Translations under genes and position numbers: made by a program | Notes under the pieces: generated by a model | The model's database searches: none | The model's input: the letters and a program-made list of their open reading frames with translations, nothing else | What the model was told of the DNA's origin: nothing | Shown: positions 1 through 9,906 of the stretch, piece after piece | Position numbering within the stretch: the stretch's first letter is position 1 | Layout of the letters: every line of letters begins with the position of its first letter | Assembly (NCBI RefSeq): GCF_000188695.1 | Contig: NW_004754921.1 | Span: 1,169,202-1,190,120 of the forward strand | DNA length: 20,919 bases | Direction of reading: 5' to 3' | Source of the DNA: Salpingoeca rosetta | Taxonomy: Eukaryota > Opisthokonta > Choanoflagellata > Craspedida > Salpingoecidae

Positions 1-12
1 CACACACACACG

Positions 13-56
<44 letters not shown>
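1..56. repeat. (CA)n/(CG)n tract in IK intron 5
   Basis: CA repeat with a CG-alternating block at 11-20. In the IK sense it is GT-rich and lies 17 bases after the donor at 73. Alternating purine-pyrimidine CG/CA sequence is a Z-DNA former. Confidence 0.9.
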
Positions 57-58
<2 letters not shown>

Positions 59-73
59 CCCCGCACTGCTGAC

Positions 74-1210
74 CTTCTCAAGGAGGGCCAAATCGAGACC
101 CTTGACAAGATGGGTGCGGGAAATGTCACCTCCGAGATACTTCGACTCTTCAATCAGTCGCCGGCGTCGCTCACGTGCAACCTCCCGCGACTCAGCCCCT
201 GCTTCGCCTTCCTCCTCGCTGCACGTCACAGGTCACCCAAAGTCCAAGGTGGGGTGAGGGAGTGTTGAGGGGTGACCAAGGCAATCAAACACGAGTATCC
301 CAACAGTTGAACATGACCGCACACAGATGAGCGCACGTACACGAACAGAAGCAAGCACACAAACACACACAAACACACACACACACACAACCACACACGC
401 ATTCACACACACACAACCACAGATACTCACGTGCCAAACAGCGGCGCCTCTGCGTTTTCCAGCGCGGTTTTGATGGCCTCGGCTTCTTGAAAGTCCTTGT
501 TCATGCCCTTGCGGCGCTCTGCAGCACGATCGCGATACTGCACAGACGCATACACAGACACACGTCAACGTGAGCGTCCGTGCAACAAAATTCAAGATGT
601 GTCACACGCACAAATGTCAGCAGCAGCAAAGAAACAGCAGCAAAAACAGCAGCAACAGCAGCAAGTATACCTTCTCCGCGAGCTCCTTCTGTCGTCGTTG
701 TATCTCCTCATACTCAGACGCCTTTTTCCTTGTTGATGAACGAATCAACAAAGGCAAGTTGTCAGAGACAAGCTGGATATACGCATACACACATGTATAT
801 GCACGCACATGCACATACATATGCATGCACACAACCCGAAACACACGGCTTACTTCTTGCGCGCCTTCTTCTTGGCAGCTGCTGCCGTGGACGACGATGA
901 TGACGAAGAGGAGGACGCAGTTTTCTTGGAAGTGCCCAGGCTCTCCGCCATCCTGTTCACGAGCGCGTCAGTGAGTAAACGTGTGGGCGTGTCGGCGTGG
1001 GAGTGTGTGAAACAGGACACAAATGCTATCGCAGCACACATGCACAAACACACACACAAACACACACACATGCACACGCACAAACACAAACACATGCGCA
1101 CACACACACATACACACACCTCGCTTCGCCCTCACTCACGGGGTTTGGTCGCGGCGTGGCGTCTGCGCCACCATCTTCATAAAGTCCGCATTGCTCAGCC
1201 CGCCAGACAT
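74..1210 (-). CDS. IK: IK/RED splicing factor, N-terminal part (5 exons, truncated at left edge)
   Basis: Exons in transcript order: 1210-1140, 952-854, 728-671, 537-431, 218-74. All phases agree and give 160 residues, starting MSGGLSNADFMKMVAQTPRR. This matches the opening of animal IK/RED (a 'LTNEDFRKLLMTPR' type motif). An S/A/K-rich linker follows (about residues 30-58). Then comes the RED_N core: ELAEKYRDRAAERRKGMNKD, followed by RRLIEESKYLGGD and THLVKGLDLALLEK, near-identical in order and spacing to the human protein. IK is a spliceosomal B-complex protein that works with SMU1 in the nucleus (family knowledge). The last exon ends at a GTCAGC donor and the window edge lies in the following CA-repeat intron, so the rest of RED_N, the acidic repeats and RED_C are missing. 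The start codon is the only Met placing the conserved N-terminal motif at the protein start. The gene is divergent from the next one. Family call is very secure; exact ends rest on splice consensus. Confidence 0.93.
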
Positions 1211-1418
1211 GGTGCACAGTTGTTGCGGTTGTGGATGTGGTGTGGTGTGGTGTTGGCTGCGTTGCTGCTCGTTCCCTCCTTCCTCCCTTCTAACTCTTCA
1301 CCAGCTTCCGCTTCTGCAAACACAAGTTCTGAAGAATGGCAATATCTTACCACAAATTTCCTGAGCGCAAACGTCGTTTGCGTATGATGCCCAATGATTT
1401 TCGACCCACAGCCGCGAA
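1211..1418. promoter_or_regulatory. Bidirectional promoter between IK and the unknown acidic protein gene
   Basis: The 208 bases between two divergent start codons must hold both 5' untranslated regions and the shared promoter. It contains pyrimidine-rich and GT-rich stretches and a perfect inverted repeat, CGCAAACGTCGTTTGCG, at 1366-1382 (8-base arms, 1-base centre). A short upstream reading frame on the plus strand starts at 1384. No TATA box is evident. Function is inferred from gene arrangement only. Confidence 0.55.
1366..1382. promoter_or_regulatory. 17-base perfect palindrome in the divergent promoter
   Basis: CGCAAACGTCGTTTGCG reads the same on both strands apart from the central base. 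It sits 37 bases upstream of the plus-strand start and about 156 bases upstream of the IK start, a natural place for a dimeric transcription-factor site. No factor is identified. Confidence 0.4.
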
Positions 1419-1422
1419 ATGA
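1384..1422 (+). other. Upstream ORF of 12 codons overlapping the gene 2 start (AUGA)
   Basis: ATG ATG opens a 12-residue frame whose TGA (1420-1422) overlaps the ATG of the downstream gene (1419-1421) in a different frame. If the transcript starts upstream of 1384, ribosomes would terminate exactly on the main start codon, an arrangement known to favour reinitiation. Whether it is transcribed is unknown. Confidence 0.4.
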
Positions 1423-1617
1423 GCTCTGACGAGGTGAGAGTGGAGGATGTGTTGTGGGGCTGCCTTGTGCTGCTCGTGGTCTTGGTGTCCCCTTCCTGGT
1501 TGTCGGTGTGTGGAGGGATCGGCACAGCCCAGCTTTGGTGGGTCTGTGGGAGTTGTCACGTTGGAGCTTGGTGTTTGAGTTTTGAGCTGTTGATTGTAGC
1601 TCCACTGCTGCGATCCA

Positions 1618-1650
<33 letters not shown>

Positions 1651-4600
1651 TCGCACACACTCGTATGCCACCACAACACGCACCACACAAACAAAACACA
1701 ACAAAACACAAACAAACCGCACAACCACGCGATGCGGCAGGAGAAGCGGAAGATCGAGGCCGCGCGCATGGCGGCCTTGTCGGCCGCAGAGATGTTCCAC
1801 TCAGACATAATGAGCATGTCAGCAAACGCTCGCCAACGCCAACAACCGGTACAGTGTTTGAGCGGAAGCGCCTCGTTTCGCCTGCAGGCCGATTCCTGCT
1901 TGTTGATGATGTCGGGACATGCGTGCAAGTTCCCAACGTCGCACAAGCAAGCACACACGCACACACTCTGCTTCGCATGCCAATGGTTTGGTGTACCGCC
2001 ACAAACACTGACTCACGCACTCACTTTCACTTTTGCACCCGCATCGATGATCTACACACACACACACACGCATGCACACACATGCACACGCATTACAGGC
2101 TGTTGCCGCAACGCCGGAAGCAGAAAGCGAATCTGAAGAAGAGAGCGAGGACGAGGAGGAATACAACCGCCGGCGCATGGCAGCCCTGCGGGCGCGTCGA
2201 GCAAAGAGCGGGCTCCCAACATCCACACGCGGCATGCCGATGGGAGTGCTGGGCATGGGCGCAGGCGATGACGACGACGACGACGACGATGAAGATGATG
2301 ATGATGATGAAGGCGGGGGCCAGGGCGAGGAAGATGGCGATGGTGCCGAGGATGGCGGCAACGATGACAATGACGATGACGATGATGATGAGGACGAACC
2401 CGTGGCACGATCTGCACGAATGCGATTCCCGCTCATGACGGGCGGTGGTGGCGATGACGATGGCGAAGAGGATGATACTGTTGGTGATGGCGGAGAGCTG
2501 TCCACGGCAGATGATGGTGATGGTGATGACGATGGTGATGGGCTGGCACCCATGGCGCTGCTGTCTCGCAGCAAGCGCGGTGGAATGCCACTGGCGATGC
2601 TGGATGTGGACGGCGACGCTGATGACCATGATGCCAACGACAGCGGCGAGGAGGACACAGCCGCCGACAACGAACGCACCACCGGCCAGTCGACAGCCGG
2701 TGGTGTTGTGCCATCGTCGCAAGCGCGTACCGTTGCTCGGGGAGCCGGCGCTTCCACGTCAGAATCAGCGGTGGCCAATACACCAGCGACACAAGCGACA
2801 ACAGCTAGTACAGCAGCTGGTGCGGCAACCAAGGCAGAGGTGACGTACACACGTGCGGGCGCCCCGTGCGAGCCGTTGCCTGCAGGCACGAAGGTGTTGA
2901 GGACGCTGAGCGCAGCGGTGCGGGAGCAGCCCGCGCCACAGGCGACCGCGGCGGCATTTTATTCACTGCTGCAGCCATACACGTTTCTGTCGGAGGACGG
3001 CAAGGTGACCTGTCCATTGGGGATGAGTGTTGACTTTGAACCTCCGGCGCACCTTCCTGAGGACCGGATTCGCCATCCGCGCGACATGCGTGGTCCTGCC
3101 ATTGTTTCGCACGACCACACGTGGCGCATGGCGTTTTGCCCGTCCTTCTTTGCCGCAGAGAAGGACCAAACGGACACAGCAACACCACAAGCCGCCACGG
3201 ACAAGAAATCCCAGGTGTGTGTGTGTGTGCATGTGCGTGTACTTGTGTGTGTACATGTACGTGTGTGTGTACATGTGTGGGTGTGTGCCGTGTGTACATG
3301 TGCGTTTGCGTTTTATGTTGTTGAATCACCTGCAGCCCCATGTGCCCTCACCGCCTTTCGTCACACAACCCCCTCCCCGGCTCTCTTTTTCTCCAATTGT
3401 GTCCCAACGACCATTATTGGCCAGCAGCCGGCGCCGCGTGCGCGTGCAAAGGAGCTGGGGCAGCAGCTCGATGCTGTGGCCAGCAGCAAGAAGGCCGACC
3501 GCGTAAGCACAACGACAGCACCAGCGACCACACCAAAGGCGGCCACTGCTACAAAGGCGGCAGCAGCGACTGCTTCTACGGCAGCACCACCGCCGGAGAA
3601 GGCGGCGCACCATGGCGGCCACGGCCGCCACCATCACCATCACCACCACAAGCATGCGCACACCCACCATGCGCACCACGGTCATCACCAGGCTGGCCAC
3701 AAGCACCACAGCACCTCCAGCGCCTCTGGCTCGCCAACCCCAAAGCCCAAGCCAAAGCCCAAACCCAAGGCAAAGGCGCCAGCGCCGAAACCAAAGCCAA
3801 CCAAGCCGCTCCCACCAACCCCTGCCTCAACAGCAACGGCAACAGTAGCAGCGACAAGAAAAGGGACGGGCAAGCGGGGTACCCAGTCGCCAGCCACGGC
3901 AGCGAAGCCAGCCGTGCAGGCCAAACCAACAGCAACAAGGGCTGGCGGGGCGCATCGCTCGCCCGTTCGTAGCGCTCGGAGTCACACCACAACTGCAGCG
4001 GTGAGCCCAAGCAGACGCAAGGCAGCGGCAGCCGCCGCCACAACAACAAACACCGCATCCTCCTCCTCGTCGTCGTCGTCAACGGGTGCAAGTGGGAGGA
4101 ATGAGGCGCACAAGCAGCGCAGCAACAGCATGACAGGGCACCGCCCACGTGCTGTTGCGGCCTCACGCCACCACCGGCCCGCACTCAAGCGCAAGCCAAC
4201 CGAAGGCTCGCTGGTGGCAGCACGCATCAACGCCGCGCTGGCAAAGACGGGCGGTGGTGATGATGATGATCACGGCACAAATGTTGATGGTACTGATGTT
4301 GTGCGGGATGTGAAGAAGAACAACGGGGATGCATCGACAGCTGTTGCCACGTCGAAGGCACCAGCAAACAAGCCCAAACAACGCACCAAATACGTGCCGG
4401 TAAGGTAACGCGTGTTGTGTGTGTGTGTGTGTGTGGTGCGCGCGTGTGTGTGTGTGTGTGTGTGTGGTGCGTGTGTGTGTGTGTGTGTGTGGTGCGTGTG
4501 TGTTATTTTTTTGTGTGTGTGCTTGCGTGTGCGTGCTTGCGTGGTGTTCTCCTTTTCTTGTGTCAGTTGAAGTGCACATCGTGATGGGGTTCATCTTACA

Positions 4601-4738
4601 ACCCACCATGTAATTCACACCGTCTTACACCTGCGCCAACAGCCTGATGTGAACCCGCAGGAACTGAAGAAGGAGGCAACCGTTGAAGATACACAGGCTC
4701 GACTCTCAGACTTGCAGTTTAACTTCTCCTTTTCGTGA
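1419..4738 (+). CDS. Unrecognised acidic, His- and Lys/Pro-rich protein (5 exons, ~763 aa)
   Basis: Exons: 1419-1433, 1741-1848, 2099-3214, 3425-4399, 4661-4738, all phase 0. I do not recognise a family. Residues 6-41 are a likely helix (EKRKIEAARMAALSAAEMF...). About residues 50-180 are strongly acidic, with Asp runs at 2269-2400. A more ordinary segment around residues 290-400 holds FYSLLQPYTFLSEDGKVTCP and DMRGPAIVSHDHTWRMAFCP and is the best candidate for a folded domain. Exon 4 encodes a His-rich run (3616-3712), a Lys-Pro repeat (3742-3810), a basic Ala/Thr/Ser-rich region and a Ser tract. The C-terminus after the last intron is ELKKEATVEDTQARLSDLQ plus FNFSFS. The first exon codes only five residues and is the least certain part. 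If the GTAAGG donor at 4400 is ignored the frame stops at 4408, but the spliced end keeps phase and looks natural. The acidic and basic blocks suggest a nuclear or chromatin-type protein, which is only a guess. Confidence 0.7.
3421..3427 (+). other. NAGNAG tandem splice acceptor of gene 2 exon 4
   Basis: The intron ends CCAGCAG before CCGGCG. Both AGs are in frame, so use of the second would drop one Gln. Tandem acceptors of this kind commonly give one-residue isoforms in other eukaryotes. Confidence 0.5.
4400..4503 (+). repeat. GT microsatellite with a repeated GGTGCG punctuation, gene 2 intron 4
   Basis: Directly after the GTAAGG donor, three blocks of GT dinucleotides each end in a GGTGCG-type break, giving a short higher-order repeat of roughly 27 bases. 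It lies on the donor side of the intron, as in most introns here. Confidence 0.7.
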
Positions 4739-5852
<1,114 letters not shown>

Positions 5853-8146
5853 ATGCGCAAGGACGAGAAGACCAAGGCCATGAGCCGGGCATGGAGCGTG
5901 GACGCTCCCGAGCTCACGGTCTCTACACGAAAGCCCCACAACGTCGCAGAGCGCTTTGCAAGGCATGTATGGCTGCTTTGGCGCGTCTGCCACCTTGCGC
6001 AGACGACTTGCCTGTTTGTTTGTGCACTTGCCAGGGGCTTGCTTGACCCATTTTCTTGTGGTTTCGTGCATCCAGTCGTTGGATGGCGGGTTGGTTTCGT
6101 GTCGATGACTACAGGAGGAACCATGCTCACTAACTGCTCTCGCCTTGCGTTTGTATGCGCGCATGCATTGGTGTATGCAGGAAACCAGAGCCGTTGACCA
6201 TGCCAGCGCTTGCGGTCAAGACGCGGCGGGCTGAGCGTCGCCGCCAGCACCGCCTGCGCGACAGACAGCAGCGTGCAAAGCGCACGGACACCAAGGGTCG
6301 CGTGGAGTCGCACAAGCGCCTGCTGAAGCAGGAGCAGGCGCAACGGGCCTCCGCGCTAGCCATGCTGCTTGACTCCGCAGCACAACGCCGCCAGCAGTTG
6401 CTGGACCAGAAGCGCGCCAAGTGCGCCATGCACCTGGATAAGGCCCAGGCCGTGCGCAAGCAGCAGGAAACGGCCCAGGAGCAGTGGCGCGCACACTGCG
6501 CCCACCGCCTGCTGCAAAAAGCGAAAACCGCCCGTCGCCTGACCACAAGGTGTGTGCTTCTTGTTTCGGTGTTGTTGGGCTCGGCTGCGTCGCTGCGTGT
6601 TTCTGAAAGGGAACTGTTGCACTGGTTTGCATGCGTGCATCTGTGCGGGTTTCTTTTTGTGTGTGTGTGTGTGTGCGTTGCGCGTTGGGACATTCACATT
6701 GACACTTGGACGCTCACACTCGTTCGCATGCTTCGTTCGCATGCTAACACACATATTCACACACACACGCACATGCACACACACGCATGCACACACACAC
6801 ACATACACACACATTCACGCCCCCAAACGCTCGACAGCAAAGACTTGGCGGCCACGCGCATCCAGCAGTGGTTTCGCGTGCAGACGCTGGTGCAGGCGTG
6901 CAAGCGGCTGCAGACACAGGCCATTCTGCAGGAGGAACAAGGCAGCGAGGCGCCGAGCTTTGAGACGGTCACGCGTGAGATTCAGGACGAGCAGGTGTTG
7001 AGCGATGTGGAGCACATCCTGCACGTGCTCGCCCTGCCAAAGGCCAAGAAGGCCGCCGCTGCCGCCGCCGCCGCAGCAGCAGCAACAGCAAGCAAGACCA
7101 CGACGACAACAACAGTTTCAGCAACACCAACAGAAACAGCAGCTGACCAGGCAAAGGAGGCGTCATCGAAGAAGCCGACAGTGGCTGAGACAACTTCAAC
7201 ACCGCCGCAATCGCGCAAGCGCAGCGCGTCCAAAGCAGGGAGGGGCGCAGACACGGATGCAGACAGCGCAGCGACGCGCCAGAAGAAGGCGCTGAGATGG
7301 CGCGTGCGTATCGTGCTGTCGGCCTTCCTCATCACCCATCACCGCGAGGCCGTGCTGATGACGAGGGATGATGCCATGGAGCGTCATCTCTTCGACTGCG
7401 CATCCACACTCGTTGCCACGTGCGTTGTCGAGGGCAATATGAGAGAGAGCGTGTGTATGCATGTGTGTACATGTGCGTGCATATGTGTGCGTGTGTGTTT
7501 GTGAGCGTGTTTGTGAGCGTATGCAAATGTGTGTATGCATGTGTGTGCATGAATGCGTGTGGGCATGTGTGTCAGTCATCGTGCTACCTACTCGCTCATG
7601 TGACCCCACTCTTACGTCCCCCTTTATCGCTCCTCTCTTTGCTCGTGTCTCCACAGATTCCGCCGCTGGCTGCAGCATGTGGTTGACGCCGGCCACCGCG
7701 CGCGAAAGTATGCGCACATTGCCGACAGTGAGCTGACACGCGCCATTCGGCACCACGTGCGCGCATTCCAGGCGTGGCAGTCCAAGGACCTTGACTCCCT
7801 GGCGCAGAGCCTTGTGGATCATTACAAGGAGCTGCTCAGCCTCAAGTCTGCCGTCGGTCGCCACAAGCGCTCCCGCAGCGAATGGCACCCGCACATCGAC
7901 GACCAGCTGACGGTGTGTGCCTGCATGAGAGAGGGAGAATGGCGTGTATGTGTGTGTGTGTGTGTTGTGTGTCTGTGTGTGTCTGTGTTGTGTGTCTGTG
8001 TGTGTCTGTGTGTGTCTGTGTGTCTGTGTGTCTGTGTGTCTGTGTGTCTGTGTGTCTGCACGCCTGGCGGTCTGCAAGTCTCATCGCCGCCTTGCCCACC
8101 CAGCCTTTTCATCACCCCACCTTCTCGCGTAAGTTCCATCGACTCA

Positions 8147-8222
<76 letters not shown>

Positions 8223-9862
8223 TTACGCACTTACGCACGCAGATGATTGAAACGCGCATGGAGTCTTTGGGTGCACAGGAGAAATTGCACGAGTGTTTGG
8301 CAGCAAAGGAAACACACATTCAGCGCCAGGAAGAGTATGTTGGCACTCTCGTGGTCGTATTGTCTTGCGTGCGTGCGTGTGTGTGTGTGTGCGTGCGCTG
8401 CAATGCATGTGTGCACATATCCTTTTCATGCTTACTTAACATACACTCACACACACCCACACACTCACACATACAATACCTCCCTTCCAATGCACACACC
8501 AACCACCTTCTCCTTTGTCAGGCGGCGCCGTGCTGCTGCGCGCGCAAAGGCGACGGTGATCGGGACCCGTGACAGCGCGGACACGACGCCAAAGCCAACC
8601 AGCCCCGAGCACGCTGCCCACCGCGAACGCATCGAGCAGACGACGACAGCAAGTAGCGCAGCGGCGTCCATGGCCACAAGCGGTGCGGGTTCATCTGCAG
8701 GCAGCAGGAGCACCAGCACAAGCAGCTCCGAGCATGACGGCAACGGCGACGGCCGTAGCAGTGATCAAGACAGCAGCACAGGTGCCATGAAGCAGGACAG
8801 CGAGGATGAAGACAAGCATCATGAACGCCCGTCGACACCACCATCACCATCAACCACGAGAAAGCCGGCAGCACCCGCCTCCGAGAGTGGCAGTGAAGGC
8901 AGCGATGCTGAGGATGCGGACGCAGCAATGGCGAAACAGCTGGCAGCATCGTGGGATCTCGACTTCCTGCACAACGTGTGCGTCGACCCGACATTCCGCT
9001 TGACCAGCGACCGCGAGCTGCGGTTCTATCACGAAGAGTACCCGGCACACCCACCGGCACACGTGACCATCCCATCAGCGGCAGCAACAACAACAGCAGC
9101 AACAACAACAACTGGTGCACACGCGAATGGTCCACAGGGAGACATGGCATACCTTCGCCGTCGCATTGACTTCATCTCCCGCAAGGCGCTCATGGATCAG
9201 CTACAGCAAGAACTGGAGGCCGATGGCTCTCCGGACGTGACGCGATGGGTTCCCATCCTGCGCGACCTTGTCGACCGGCTGTGTGCGGCCACGCTGCCAC
9301 GCCAGCAGCGACTGCGCGACACGATTCGGGAGCAGATGGACGCGGAGAACACGGCGGCTGCCCTGCGTGATCGCTTCATGACAGCTGATGATGTGAAGGC
9401 GTTTGTGCTCAAGTACATCAAGATGCTCGCGGCGCCCTCACGCGACGAGCGCGTCGCACAGGTGTGGATTGCTGTGTATTGTTTTGCTGTTGTGTTTGAG
9501 AAGCGTTGTGTGTACTGTTGTGTGTGTGTGTGTATGTATTGTTGTGCGTGCATTGTTGTGTGTGTGTGTGTGGTTGAAATCGTTTCAGGTGTGGTTCTCA
9601 CCATCGACTCATGTTTCATTCATGCCCTTTCAACACACGCACACACACACACACTCTCTCTCTCTCTCACACCGTCATTTGTCCATGCTCTCCTTCGTTT
9701 TCCTCCCCGCCCGGCGAAACAGCTTGAGGCGTCCGGCAGCACTGCGGAGTTTCTGTTCAATGCATTTGCGCTTTTGGAAGCAATGCAACTCGATCTTGCC
9801 AACTACATCCTCGAGACATACCGGCCTCTCATCCTCAAGGTAGCCAACCGCACTTGCATGTC

Positions 9863-9906
<44 letters not shown>

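Noticed and set aside
1819..2889. Minus-strand Ser-rich 356-residue frame
   Set aside because: It is the antisense shadow of the Asp-rich and low-complexity exon 3 of gene 2.
2072..4408. A single uninterrupted 778-residue frame as the gene 2 protein
   Set aside because: It would read 3215-3424 (GT tract and CT-rich acceptor region) as coding and omit exons 1, 2 and 5. The spliced model removes the Val-Cys run and keeps phase at every junction.
7679..8572. CRISPR-like or phased array from the regularly spaced CTGTGTGT units
   Set aside because: The units are simple slippage repeats without unique spacers, in a spliced eukaryotic intron.
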